Positions 25,548-33,797 of a stretch of DNA of 64,000 bases are shown one piece after another (within the stretch, counting starts at the first letter, position 1; every line of letters starts with the position of its first letter). The stretch is taken from assembly GCF_018449525.1 (NCBI RefSeq), contig NZ_JAAVUS010000008.1, positions 124,001-188,000 of the forward strand, read 5' to 3'. The notes under the pieces are model-generated. The model searched no databases and was not told where the DNA came from. It saw nothing but the letters and a program-made list of their open reading frames with translations. The position numbers and the translations under genes were made by a program. This stretch comes from Bradyrhizobium sp. dw_78. GTDB lineage: Bacteria; Pseudomonadota; Alphaproteobacteria; Rhizobiales; Xanthobacteraceae.

Positions 25548-25577
25548 TTTATCTGATCCCGGGGTTTATCTGATCCC
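25548..25577. repeat. Short tandem duplication at the queE stop
   Basis: TTTATCTGATCCC occurs at 25548-25560 and again at 25565-25577, separated by GGGG, a 17-nt period. On the minus strand the unit encodes the last codons and TAA of queE, so the second copy after the stop looks like a small slippage or duplication that lengthened the queE-queD spacer. Confidence 0.7.
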
Positions 25578-26198
25578 AAGGGTCTTGTGCGTTTGCAGGC
25601 TGAGCCGCCATTGCGGATGGTGCAGGCAGTAATCGACCGCGCGCGCGGTGTTTTCGATCACGTCAGGACCGTCCATCGGTTGCAGCGAGAAGCGCTCGAA
25701 GGCGAGGCCGGCAAAGGCCTCGGGCGCGGCATCCGCCTGCGGGTAAACCAGTTTGAGTTCATGGCCTCGCCGGATGACAAGCTCCGCGCCGGCCTTGGGG
25801 CTGACGCAGATCCAGTCCATGCCGCCGGGCGGGGCGATCGTGCCGTTGGTTTCGATGCCGATCGAGAAGCCGCGCGCGCGAAGGGCGTCGATGAGGGCGC
25901 TATCGACCTGCAACAATGGCTCGCCGCCGGTCAATACCACGTAACGGTTGGCGCCTTCTCCCAGCCATTGCGCGGCGACGGTATCGGCGAGTTCCGAGGC
26001 CGAGCCGTAGCGGCCTCCCAGGGTGCCGTCGGCGCCGACAAAATCGGTGTCGCAGAATCGGCAGGTCGCGCTCGCGCGGTCCTGCTCGCGGCCGCTCCAG
26101 AGGTTGCAGCCGGCGAAACGGCAGAACACCGCGGCGCGGCCGGCATGGGCGCCTTCGCCCTGCAAGGTCAGGAAGATTTCCTTGACCGCGTAACTCAC
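25566..26198 (-). CDS. queE: 7-carboxy-7-deazaguanine synthase
   Basis: Radical SAM enzyme that contracts 6-carboxytetrahydropterin to 7-carboxy-7-deazaguanine in the queuosine pathway. The 210-residue protein shows TLQGEG at 11-16 and the atypical cluster motif C-x14-C-x2-C (Cys31, Cys46, Cys49 in CNLWSG...CRFCDTDF) that marks the longer QueE type known from Burkholderia; VLTGGEPLLQVD near 105 is the SAM-binding GGE block. Its ATG overlaps the trmL stop by four nucleotides, and queD follows 31 nt later. Confidence 0.95.
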   Translation of the reverse strand: MSYAVKEIFLTLQGEGAHAGRAAVFCRFAGCNLWSGREQDRASATCRFCDTDFVGADGTLGGRYGSASELADTVAAQWLGEGANRYVVLTGGEPLLQVDSALIDALRARGFSIGIETNGTIAPPGGMDWICVSPKAGAELVIRRGHELKLVYPQADAAPEAFAGLAFERFSLQPMDGPDVIENTARAVDYCLHHPQWRLSLQTHKTLGIR

Positions 26199-26665
26199 CT
26201 CTGAATCTCCTGTTTTCCGGTTCCGGTCTGCCGCAGCGCCTCGCCCAACGCCATCGCGGCCGTCATCGCGACATTGAGCGAGCGCAGGCTGGGCTTGATC
26301 GGGATCACCAGCCGGGCGTCGGCGGCCGCCACGACCTCGTCGGTCACGCCTGCGGTTTCGCGCCCGAACAGCAGGATGTCGCCGGTCCGGTATTGATAAT
26401 CAAGATAGCAACTGGCGCTGCTGGTCGTGAACAGGATCAGCCGGTAACCAGCGTCCTTACGCCATTGCTCGAATTTTGACCAGGAATCGTGACGGGTCAG
26501 GGTCACCTGATCGAGATAATCCATGCCGGCCCGGCGGAAACGCCGGTCGGAGGTCGCAAAGCCGGCCGGCTCGATAATATGGGCGGGCACGTCCAGGCAG
26601 GCGCAAAGGCGCAGGATCGTTCCCGTGTTCTGGGGGATGTCGGGCTGGAACAGCGCGATTTGCAT
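26195..26665 (-). CDS. trmL: tRNA (cytidine(34)-2'-O)-methyltransferase
   Basis: A 156-residue SPOUT-family methyltransferase that methylates the 2'-O of nucleotide 34 in certain tRNA-Leu species. Motifs are QPDIPQNTGTI at 8-18, LLFGRETAGV near 100-109 and IPIKPSLRSLNVAMTAAMAL near 122-141, which form the knotted SAM site. ATG at 26665 (MQIALFQPD) is chosen over the longer frame to 26713 because it matches the family start. First gene of trmL-queE-queD-hemF. Both trmL and the que genes act on the anticodon wobble base, which gives the operon a shared theme apart from hemF. Confidence 0.95.
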   Translation of the reverse strand: MQIALFQPDIPQNTGTILRLCACLDVPAHIIEPAGFATSDRRFRRAGMDYLDQVTLTRHDSWSKFEQWRKDAGYRLILFTTSSASCYLDYQYRTGDILLFGRETAGVTDEVVAAADARLVIPIKPSLRSLNVAMTAAMALGEALRQTGTGKQEIQR

Positions 26666-27083
26666 GATGCGGCGGTTTGAAAAAAGTCCCGATGAAATGC
26701 CTGAACAAATCATCGCGTGGGGCGGATTTAGAACCTTTTCGGTTCTGATGGAATCAGGACCGAAAAGGCTCTACTCTTCGGTTTTGACGCGTTTTCTTTA
26801 CGCGAACCGGAAGCCAACCTGGATCAAGTCCGGAGCCGGCTTTCGTTTGAAAACGCTATAGCGCATTGCACCTTTGTCTGCCGATAGCGGGCTTGCGCTC
26901 TCCCGGCAAGGGTGCGAATAGAACGATTCTGGATTGCTTGTTCCGCCTATTTGGCTGGGCAAAGCGGTCCTCTGCCGCCGCGGGGGTCGCGGGAGCCGGC
27001 AGCCTCTTCCGGGTCCGTGTACGGGCGTTCCCTGGGGGTAGGTCCACCGGCTGCGGCTGATAAGTAAGAAAGGGGTTGGAATC
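26666..27083. other. Gene-free leader region of fbcF with a dispersed repeat
   Basis: About 418 nt between divergent trmL and fbcF. The first part (about 26730-26862) is a dispersed repeat: AGAACCTTTTCGGTTCTGAT, a second arm ATCAGGACCGAAAAGGCTCT, then GACGCGTTTTCTTTACGCGA and finally GAAAACGCTATAGCG. The same element is at 53909-54010 (opposite orientation) and 60592-60690. The remainder up to 27083 carries the promoter and leader of fbcFH, but I can point to no certain -35/-10. Confidence 0.7.
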
Positions 27084-27611
27084 GTGACGACAGCGTCTTC
27101 GGCGGGCTCGACACGCCGTGATTTCCTCTTTGTTGCAACAGGAGCCGTCGCCGCGGTTGGCACAGTCGCCACGGTCTGGCCGCTCGTTTCCCAGATGAAC
27201 CCGGACGCCTCGACGATCGCGGCCGGTGCGCCGATCCAGGTCGATCTGGCGCCGATCGCCGAAGGTCAGGACATCAAGGTGTTTTGGCGCGGCAAGCCGA
27301 TCTACATCATGAACCGCACCAAGAAGCAGATCGACGAAGCGCGCGCGGTGCCGCTTTCAAACCTTCCCGATCCCGCCACCGACGAATCCCGGGTCAAGGC
27401 GGGCCACGACCAGTGGCTGGTCGTGATCGGCATCTGCACCCATCTCGGCTGCATCCCGATCGCGCATGAAGGCAATTACGACGGCTTCTTCTGCCCATGC
27501 CACGGTTCGCAGTACGACTCCGCCGGCCGCATCCGCCAGGGGCCGGCGCCCGCCAACCTGCCCGTCCCGCCCTATCAATTTGTTTCCGACACCAAAATCC
27601 AGATTGGCTGA
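27084..27611 (+). CDS. petA: Ubiquinol-cytochrome c reductase iron-sulfur (Rieske) subunit
   Basis: The Rieske protein (fbcF) of the cytochrome bc1 complex; it passes one electron from ubiquinol to cytochrome c1. In the 175-residue chain the twin-arginine TRRDFLFVATG (10-20) with a hydrophobic helix acts as an uncleaved Tat signal-anchor. The 2Fe-2S ligands are in CTHLGC at 118-123 and CPCHGS at 137-142. The start is GTG at 27084, with AAAGGGG about 10 nt upstream. Followed 64 nt later by fbcH on the same strand, forming the fbcFH operon known from Bradyrhizobium japonicum. Confidence 0.96.
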   Translation: MTTASSAGSTRRDFLFVATGAVAAVGTVATVWPLVSQMNPDASTIAAGAPIQVDLAPIAEGQDIKVFWRGKPIYIMNRTKKQIDEARAVPLSNLPDPATDESRVKAGHDQWLVVIGICTHLGCIPIAHEGNYDGFFCPCHGSQYDSAGRIRQGPAPANLPVPPYQFVSDTKIQIG

Positions 27612-27675
27612 CGCCCGGGTTTGATATCCGAGCCTACGCCCGTCGCGTCGTCTTCAAATTCCTCAGGATCGCATC

Positions 27676-29745
27676 ATGAGCGGACCATCCGATTACCAGC
27701 CGACGAATCCAGTCTTGAAGTGGATTGAACGGCGACTCCCGATTTTTGGTCTCGTCCACTCCTCGTTCGTGGCCTATCCGACCCCGCGCAATCTGAACTA
27801 TTGGTGGACCTTCGGGGCCATCCTCTCCTTCATGCTGGCGGTGCAGATCCTGACCGGCGTGATCCTGGCGATGCATTATACGCCGAACGCCGATCTCGCC
27901 TTCCGTTCGGTCGAAGGCATCGTCCGCGACGTCAACTACGGCTGGCTGTTGCGCAACACGCATGCGGCCGGCGCTTCGATGTTCTTCTTTGCCGTCTACA
28001 TCCATATGTTCCGCGGCCTCTATTACGGATCATACAAGGAGCCGCGCGAAGTGCTCTGGATCCTCGGCGTCATCATCTACCTCCTGATGATGGCGACCGG
28101 CTTCATGGGCTATGTGCTGCCCTGGGGCCAGATGAGTTTCTGGGGCGCCACCGTCATCACCAACCTGTTCTCGGCCGTACCCTATTTCGGCGAGAGCATC
28201 GTCACCTTGCTGTGGGGCGGCTATTCGGTCGGCAATCCGACGCTGAACCGGTTTTTCTCGCTGCACTATCTGTTGCCGTTCGTGATCGCCGGCGTGGTCG
28301 TGCTGCATGTCTGGGCGCTGCATGTCGCGGGCCAGAACAATCCGGCCGGCGTCGAGCCGAAGACGGAAAAGGACACCGTGCCGTTCACGCCCTACGCCAC
28401 CATCAAGGACATGTTCGGCGTCTCCTGCTTCATGATCTTCTTCGCCTGGTTCATCTTCTACATGCCGAACTACCTTGGCGACGCCGACAACTACATTCCC
28501 GCCAATCCGGGCGTGACCCCCACGCACATCGTGCCGGAATGGTATTATCTGCCGTTCTACGCCATCCTGCGCTCGATCCCGAACAAGCTCGCGGGCGTCA
28601 TCGCGATGTTTTCGGCGATCGTCGTGCTGGCGTTCCTGCCCTGGCTCGACAGCGCCAAGACGCGTTCGTCCAAATACCGGCCGCTGGCCAAGCAGTTCTT
28701 CTGGATGTTCGTCGTCGTCTGCGTGCTGCTCGGCTATCTCGGTGCCCAGCCGCCGGAAGGCATCTATGTGATCGCCGGCCGTATCCTGACGGTTTGCTAC
28801 TTCGCCTATTTCCTGATCGTGCTGCCGCTGCTCTCCAGGATCGAGACGCCGCGGCCGCTGCCGAATTCGATCGCCGATGACGTGCTGGCCAAATCCGGCG
28901 GCAAGGCGGCGCCGATGGTATCGACGGTGATCGCGCTCGCGGTCGCCGGCGCGCTGTTTGCCGGCAGCGCGCAAAGCGCCCGCGCGGCGGAAGACGATAC
29001 GCCGCCGTCGTTGAGCTGGTCGTTTGCCGGTCCCTTCGGCAAATACGACCGCGGCGCGTTGCAGCGCGGCCTGAAGGTCTACAAGGAAGTCTGCTCCAAC
29101 TGCCACGGGCTGTCTTACATTGCGTTCCGCAACCTCGCCGATGCGGGCGGCCCCGGCTATTCGACGGCCCAGGCGACGGCGTTCGCGGCCGGCTACACCG
29201 TCAAGGACGGTCCCAACGACCAGGGCGATATGTTCGATCGGCCCGGCCGGCCGGCGGATTACTTCCCCTCGCCATTTCCCAACGAGCAGGCGGCGCGCGC
29301 GGCCAATGGCGGCGCCGCGCCTCCCGATCTATCGCTGATCACGAAAGCGCGTTCCTACGAGCGCGGTTTCCCGCAATTCATCTTTGATTTCTTCACCCAG
29401 TTTCAGGAGCAGGGGCCGAACTACGTCTCCGCGATCCTGCAAGGCTTTGACGACAAGGTCCCGGACGGGGTGAGCATTCCGGAGGGGTCCTATTACAACA
29501 AGTATTTCCCGGGTCACGCCATCAAGATGCCGAAGCCGTTGAGCGACGGTCAGGTGACGTTTGACGACGGATCGCCCGCGACGGTCGCGCAATATGCCCA
29601 TGACGTCGCCACGTTCCTGATGTGGACCGCCGAACCGCATATGGAAGCGCGCAAGCGGGTCGGCATGCAGGTGTTCATATTCCTGATCCTGTTCGCGGGC
29701 CTGATGTACTTCACCAAGAAGAAGGTCTGGGCCAACGCGCACTGA
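27676..29745 (+). CDS. fbcH: Fused cytochrome b / cytochrome c1 precursor
   Basis: A 689-residue polyprotein carrying both heme subunits of the bc1 complex. Residues 1 to about 405 are cytochrome b, with heme ligands His96, His110, His197 and His211 and the quinol-site PEWY at 287-290. A cleavable signal-like segment, VSTVIALAVAGALFAGSAQSARA (about 415-437), precedes cytochrome c1, which has CSNCH (473-477) for covalent heme, a likely Met ligand in KMPKPLS and a C-terminal anchor VFIFLILFAGLMYF. In B. japonicum the product is processed into two proteins by signal peptidase; the same is expected here. A strong terminator follows. Confidence 0.97.
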   Translation: MSGPSDYQPTNPVLKWIERRLPIFGLVHSSFVAYPTPRNLNYWWTFGAILSFMLAVQILTGVILAMHYTPNADLAFRSVEGIVRDVNYGWLLRNTHAAGASMFFFAVYIHMFRGLYYGSYKEPREVLWILGVIIYLLMMATGFMGYVLPWGQMSFWGATVITNLFSAVPYFGESIVTLLWGGYSVGNPTLNRFFSLHYLLPFVIAGVVVLHVWALHVAGQNNPAGVEPKTEKDTVPFTPYATIKDMFGVSCFMIFFAWFIFYMPNYLGDADNYIPANPGVTPTHIVPEWYYLPFYAILRSIPNKLAGVIAMFSAIVVLAFLPWLDSAKTRSSKYRPLAKQFFWMFVVVCVLLGYLGAQPPEGIYVIAGRILTVCYFAYFLIVLPLLSRIETPRPLPNSIADDVLAKSGGKAAPMVSTVIALAVAGALFAGSAQSARAAEDDTPPSLSWSFAGPFGKYDRGALQRGLKVYKEVCSNCHGLSYIAFRNLADAGGPGYSTAQATAFAAGYTVKDGPNDQGDMFDRPGRPADYFPSPFPNEQAARAANGGAAPPDLSLITKARSYERGFPQFIFDFFTQFQEQGPNYVSAILQGFDDKVPDGVSIPEGSYYNKYFPGHAIKMPKPLSDGQVTFDDGSPATVAQYAHDVATFLMWTAEPHMEARKRVGMQVFIFLILFAGLMYFTKKKVWANAH

Positions 29746-29774
29746 GACCGCAACAGAAATTGAGAACGGAAAAG

Positions 29775-29796
29775 AGCCCCTGCGGGGGCTTTTTTA
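29775..29796 (+). terminator. Rho-independent terminator of fbcFH
   Basis: Stem AGCCCC (29775-29780) with GGGGCT (29785-29790), loop TGCG, followed by a T run to 29795. It lies 30 nt after the fbcH stop. Confidence 0.9.
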
Positions 29797-29814
29797 TTGG
29801 CCATGATGTAGAAA

Positions 29815-29853
29815 GTCGTTCCGGGGCGATGCGGAGCCTTGAACCCGGAATGA
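29815..29853. repeat. CATTCCGG-type palindromic repeat (short copy)
   Basis: TCGTTCCGGGGCGATGCGGA followed by CCCGGAATGACG; a short copy of the family at 7767, 33694, 37305, 46211 and 47118. Confidence 0.65.
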
Positions 29854-29934
29854 CGCAGTCTTGATTGCGTCCCGGCCGCGCAATCGCCAAAATAGCTGTC
29901 AATCGGCATCAGGATATCAGCGAAGGACCACCCC

Positions 29935-30609
29935 ATGGGCACCAGCATCACGTTCAAACGTCCCGACGGCAAGGAAGCTCACGGCTACCTCGCCAACGCC
30001 GCGCGCGGTAATGCGCCGGGCGTGGTGGTGATCCAGGAATGGTGGGGCCTGTCGGAGCAGATCAAGGGGATGTGCGACCGTTTCGCGGTGGCCGGTTTCG
30101 ATGCGCTGGCGCCGGATCTCTACAAGGGTACAGTGGTTCCGTATCATGATACCGATAAGGCTGGCAAAGAGATGAACTCGCTGGATTTCATCGATGCCAC
30201 CACGCAGACCGTGCGCGGCGCGGTGCAATACCTTTCCAGGAACGGGGCCAAGGTGGGCCTGACCGGCTTCTGCCTCGGCGGCGCGGTGACCATCATCGGC
30301 GCGGCCAAGGTGCCGGAGCTGACCGCGGGCGTGGTGTTCTACGGCATTCCGCCGGAGCAGGCGGCAAAGCCCGCCGACATCAGGATTCCGTTGCAGGCGC
30401 ATTTCGCCAACAAGGACGACTGGTGTACGCCGGCGCTGGTCGATGCGTTCGAAAACGGCATGAAGGCGGCCGGCAAGTCGTTTGAGCTGTTCCGCTATGA
30501 CGCCGAGCACGCCTTCGCCAACGAGCAGCGGATGGCGGTGCATGATCGCCAGGCGGCGGAGCTCGCCTGGGGCCGCGCGACCGAGTTTTTCAAGAAGCAT
30601 CTGGGGTGA
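29935..30609 (+). CDS. Dienelactone hydrolase family protein
   Basis: A 224-residue alpha/beta hydrolase of the dienelactone hydrolase group. The catalytic triad is visible: Cys113 in GFCLGGAV, an Asp in ANKDDWCTP near 160, and His in YDAEHAFANE near 191; Glu35 in QEWWGL is the conserved residue that orients the Cys. Such enzymes open lactones in aromatic breakdown, but many paralogues act on other esters, and no degradation genes are nearby, so the substrate is open. ATG at 29935 follows AGCGAAGGA. Cytoplasmic, no signal peptide. Confidence 0.9.
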   Translation: MGTSITFKRPDGKEAHGYLANAARGNAPGVVVIQEWWGLSEQIKGMCDRFAVAGFDALAPDLYKGTVVPYHDTDKAGKEMNSLDFIDATTQTVRGAVQYLSRNGAKVGLTGFCLGGAVTIIGAAKVPELTAGVVFYGIPPEQAAKPADIRIPLQAHFANKDDWCTPALVDAFENGMKAAGKSFELFRYDAEHAFANEQRMAVHDRQAAELAWGRATEFFKKHLG

Positions 30610-30666
30610 ATTGAGCTGTCACGCTGCAACTCGCGTCGCCCGGCAGAATAATTATATGGTGCGTCG

Positions 30667-30894
30667 ATGACGAAGGTTCTGGAAGATGCCATCGAAAAGG
30701 TGAGGAGGTTGCCGGAGGACCGGCAAGCCTATGTCGCCGAGGTGCTGGAACAGATTGCCGCCGCCGGCAGTGATCTGTTCAGCATACCGGAGGAGCATCG
30801 TGCGGCCGTGCTTGAAGGACTTGAGCAAGCCGAGCGTGGCGAGTTCATGAGTGACGACGAAATGGCTTCACTCTGGAAAAAGTGCGGTCCGTGA
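30667..30894 (+). CDS. Probable antitoxin of a RelE/ParE-type pair
   Basis: A 75-residue protein with an N-terminal helix MTKVLEDAIEKVRRLPEDRQAYVAEVLEQIA and an acidic C-terminal half ending GEFMSDDEMASLWKKCG. This layout is found in small antitoxins that precede ParE toxins: a helical DNA-binding or dimerising part and a tail that wraps the toxin. Its TGA overlaps the GTG start of the toxin gene, so the two are co-translated. It would neutralise the toxin and repress the pair's promoter; this is inferred from family and context. Confidence 0.75.
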   Translation: MTKVLEDAIEKVRRLPEDRQAYVAEVLEQIAAAGSDLFSIPEEHRAAVLEGLEQAERGEFMSDDEMASLWKKCGP

Positions 30895-31181
30895 AACTGC
30901 GGTACGCACCACGTGCCTACACCGACATTATCGATATCCACGAATACATTGCCCGGCATAACGGGCGGGCGGCGGTTGCCATCGTGCGGCAGATTCGCCT
31001 GACGAGCGAATTGCTTGCGCGACATCCCGGCCTTGGGCGGGAAACCGATATCCCAGGCATTCGCGTGTTTCCGACCGCGCGTTATCCCTACCTCGTCTAT
31101 CATCGGGTGCGCGAGGGCGAACTGGTCATCATCCATGTTCGCGATGGGCGCCGTGACGCACCGAAAACCGAGGCATTGTAA
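30891..31181 (+). CDS. RelE/ParE family toxin
   Basis: A 96-residue toxin of the ParE/RelE superfamily, recognisable by LRYAPRAYTDIIDIHEYIA at the start and LLARHPGLGRET...VFPTARYPYLVYHRVREGELVIIHVRDGRR to the end. The C-terminal Arg-rich strand is the active surface in the family. ParE members poison DNA gyrase and RelE members cut mRNA at the ribosome; this chain reads more like ParE. The start is taken as GTG at 30891, overlapping the antitoxin stop, rather than the in-frame GTG at 30882. Confidence 0.85.
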   Translation: MKLRYAPRAYTDIIDIHEYIARHNGRAAVAIVRQIRLTSELLARHPGLGRETDIPGIRVFPTARYPYLVYHRVREGELVIIHVRDGRRDAPKTEAL

Positions 31182-31308
31182 GTAAGGCGGCATAGGGGCT
31201 GAACTGCCTGGCCGGGCTTGATCGAATCGCCCGTATATTTTCCGGGGCGGGCTCGGCTGGCGCGATGGAGGGGGAGAACCAGCCGGCCGAGGTACGGGCG
31301 GGATGCCC

Positions 31309-31338
31309 TTGACGTCCCGCCGCGCTATGGTGTTTACC
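31309..31338 (+). promoter_or_regulatory. Promoter of trpL-trpE(G)
   Basis: -35 TTGACG (31309-31314) and -10-like TTTACC (31333-31338), 18 nt apart. Transcription would begin about seven nucleotides later, at or next to the A of the trpL ATG (31346), as in Sinorhizobium meliloti where trpL mRNA is leaderless. Confidence 0.6.
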
Positions 31339-31345
31339 TAAGGCC

Positions 31346-31393
31346 ATGAGCATCGTCGTTCGCGAAAACCGTCTGTGGTGGCGCACCTTTTAA
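31346..31393 (+). CDS. trpL: Tryptophan leader peptide
   Basis: A 15-codon ORF encoding MSIVVRENRLWWRTF with two adjacent Trp codons (31376-31381) and a TAA at 31391. It sits 112 nt before trpE(G) and is followed by a terminator hairpin. When Trp-tRNA is short, ribosomes stall at the Trp codons and the antiterminator forms, letting transcription into trpE(G). In S. meliloti the released leader RNA (rnTrpL) and peptide also act in trans; whether that holds here is unknown. No Shine-Dalgarno site precedes the ATG, which fits a leaderless start. Confidence 0.85.
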   Translation: MSIVVRENRLWWRTF

Positions 31394-31456
31394 AGGTGGC
31401 CGGTGCGATTTTATTTCCAATCGTGAGAGGCCGTCATCGCAGCGCGACGGCCTTTT
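31382..31456 (+). terminator. trp attenuator
   Basis: A hairpin right after the Trp codons pairs CGCACC (31382-31387) with GGTGCG (31402-31407). The terminator pairs AGGCCGTC (31428-31435) with GACGGCCT (31446-31453) and runs into TTTT. The two are arranged as the 1:2 and 3:4 helices of a ribosome-controlled attenuator. Confidence 0.85.
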
Positions 31457-31504
31457 CGTTTGTCCTGTGTGGCGTTCCCTCGGCAAGTTTCGTAAGAGGA
31501 TCAC

Positions 31505-33673
31505 ATGAACAGGACAGCCTTCTCGCTTCCCGCCCATAGCCAATACCGCACCCGTGGCGGCCTTGAGGTTTTCCGTGCGGTGGAGCATTTCACCGGCGGC
31601 CGCAGGCTCGACGACCTGATCGATCTGCTCGACCGCCGCCGCGGCGTGGTGCTGTCGTCGGGCACCACGGTGCCCGGCCGCTACGAGAGCTTCGACCTCG
31701 GTTTTTCCGATCCGCCGTTGCGGCTGGAAACGGCCGGCTCTGATTTCTCGCTGGCGGCGCTGAACGCGCGGGGCGAGGTGCTGATCGCTTTCCTCGGCGA
31801 TGTCCTGAACGAGCCCTGTGTCGTCATCTCCGAGCGAAGCGCGACCCGCCTTGCCGGCCATATCGTCCGCGGCGCTGCGCCGGTCGATGAAGATCAGCGC
31901 ACCCGGCGCGCCAGCGTGATGTCGCTGGTGCGCACGCTGGTGGCGGCGTTCAGCGCCAATGACGATCCGATGCTCGGCCTGTTCGGCGCCTTTGCCTACG
32001 ATCTCGTGTTCCAGATCGAGGATATCGTGCAGAAACGCCCGCGCGAAAAGGACCAGCGCGATATCGTGCTTTACGTGCCGGACCGGCTCCTGGCCTATGA
32101 CCGCGCCACCGGGCGCGGCGTGCTGCTCTCCTATGATTTCACCTGGAAGGCAAAGTCCACTTCCGGCCTGCCGCGCGAAACCGCCGGGAGCGTCTATGCC
32201 AGGACGCCGCAGCAGGGATTTGCCGATCATGCGCCCGGCGAATATCAGGCCACGGTCGAAACCGCGCGTGCCGCGTTCGCGCGTGGCGATCTGTTCGAGG
32301 CGGTGCCCGGGCAGCTCTTTGCGGAGCCCTGCGACCGCTCGCCGGCGGAAGTGTTCCAGCGGCTGTGCCGGATCAATCCGTCGCCCTACGGCGCGCTGAT
32401 GAATCTCGGCGACGGCGAATTCCTGGTGTCTGCTTCGCCGGAAATGTTCGTGCGCTCCGACGGCAAACGGGTCGAGACCTGCCCGATCTCGGGCACGATT
32501 GCGCGCGGCCGCGACGCCATCGGCGACGCCGAGCAGATCCGGCAATTGCTGAATTCGGAAAAGGACGAATTCGAACTCAACATGTGTACCGACGTCGATC
32601 GCAACGACAAGGCGCGCGTGTGCGTTCCCGGCAGCATCAAGGTGCTGGCGCGGCGCCAGATCGAGACCTACTCGAAACTGTTTCATACCGTCGATCATGT
32701 CGAAGGCACGCTGCGGCCGGGTTTCGATGCGCTTGATGCCTTTCTCACCCACGCCTGGGCGGTGACGGTGACCGGCGCACCGAAATTATGGGCGATGCAG
32801 TTCGTCGAAGATCACGAGCGCTCGCCGCGGCGCTGGTATGCCGGCGCGATCGGCGCGGTCAATTTCGACGGCAGCATCAATACCGGGCTGACGATCCGCA
32901 CCATCCGCATGAAGGACGGCCTGGCGGAAGTGCGCGTCGGCGCCACCTGCCTGTTCGATTCCGATCCAGCGGCCGAGGACCGCGAATGCCAGGTCAAGGC
33001 TGCGGCGCTGTTTCAGGCGCTGCGCGGCGATCCGCCCAAGCCGCTGTCGGCGGTCGCGCCGGACGCGACCGGCTCGGGCAAGCGGGTGCTGCTGATCGAT
33101 CATGACGACAGCTTTGTGCATATGCTGGCCGATTATTTCCGCCAGGTCGGCGCCGTCGTGACCGTGGTGCGCTATATCCATGCGCAGCAGATGCTGGGCA
33201 GCAAGGAGTACGATCTCCTGGTGCTGTCGCCGGGACCGGGGCGGCCGGAGGATTTCGGGATCTCCGGGACGATCGACACCGCGCTTGAGAAGAAGCTGCC
33301 GATTTTCGGCGTCTGCCTCGGGGTGCAGGCGATCGGCGAATATTTCGGCGGGCATCTCGGGCAACTCGGCCAGCCGGCGCATGGGCGGCCGTCGCGGGTC
33401 CAGGTGCGCGGCGGGCGGCTGATGCGGAACCTGCCCAATGAAATCGTGATCGGCCGCTATCATTCGCTCTATGTCGAGCGCGACAGCATGCCCGATGTGC
33501 TGAGCGTGACCGCCAGCACCGAGGACGGCGTCGCCATGGCGATCGAGCACAAGACCCTGCCCGTCGGTGGAGTGCAGTTTCATCCGGAGTCGCTGATGTC
33601 GCTCGGCGACGAAGTCGGTTTGCGCATCGTGGAGAACGCATTCCGGCTTGGGGAAGAGGCGAATGCGAATTGA
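31505..33673 (+). CDS. trpE: Fused anthranilate synthase TrpE(G)
   Basis: A 722-residue fusion of both anthranilate synthase subunits; it makes anthranilate from chorismate and glutamine. Residues 1 to about 510 are TrpE: a regulatory N-terminal part and the chorismate-binding part with VSASPEMFVR, CPISGTIARGRD and DRNDKARVC. Residues about 520-715 are the glutamine amidotransferase, with LLIDHDDSFVHMLADYF, nucleophile Cys in FGVCLGVQAIGEYFGG and the His-x-Glu of VQFHPESLMS. Single-chain TrpE(G) is typical of Rhizobiales. Expression is controlled by the attenuator upstream, and the enzyme is normally inhibited by tryptophan. Confidence 0.97.
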   Translation: MNRTAFSLPAHSQYRTRGGLEVFRAVEHFTGGRRLDDLIDLLDRRRGVVLSSGTTVPGRYESFDLGFSDPPLRLETAGSDFSLAALNARGEVLIAFLGDVLNEPCVVISERSATRLAGHIVRGAAPVDEDQRTRRASVMSLVRTLVAAFSANDDPMLGLFGAFAYDLVFQIEDIVQKRPREKDQRDIVLYVPDRLLAYDRATGRGVLLSYDFTWKAKSTSGLPRETAGSVYARTPQQGFADHAPGEYQATVETARAAFARGDLFEAVPGQLFAEPCDRSPAEVFQRLCRINPSPYGALMNLGDGEFLVSASPEMFVRSDGKRVETCPISGTIARGRDAIGDAEQIRQLLNSEKDEFELNMCTDVDRNDKARVCVPGSIKVLARRQIETYSKLFHTVDHVEGTLRPGFDALDAFLTHAWAVTVTGAPKLWAMQFVEDHERSPRRWYAGAIGAVNFDGSINTGLTIRTIRMKDGLAEVRVGATCLFDSDPAAEDRECQVKAAALFQALRGDPPKPLSAVAPDATGSGKRVLLIDHDDSFVHMLADYFRQVGAVVTVVRYIHAQQMLGSKEYDLLVLSPGPGRPEDFGISGTIDTALEKKLPIFGVCLGVQAIGEYFGGHLGQLGQPAHGRPSRVQVRGGRLMRNLPNEIVIGRYHSLYVERDSMPDVLSVTASTEDGVAMAIEHKTLPVGGVQFHPESLMSLGDEVGLRIVENAFRLGEEANAN

Positions 33674-33693
33674 CTGAATAGAGTTTCACGTGC

Positions 33694-33777
33694 CGTCATT
33701 CCGGGGCGTGAGCGAAGCGAGCGAACCCGGAATCTCGAGATTCCGGTTTCGACGCTGCCGCGTTGCCCCGGAATGAC
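33694..33777. repeat. CATTCCGGGGCG-type palindromic dispersed repeat
   Basis: Begins GTCATTCCGGGGCGTGAGCG and ends TTGCCCCGGAATGACC, with CTCGAGATTCCGG in the middle as in the 7767 copy. It lies in the gap between trpE(G) and apt. Confidence 0.75.
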
Positions 33778-33797
33778 CATTGACTGAAAGAGAACCA

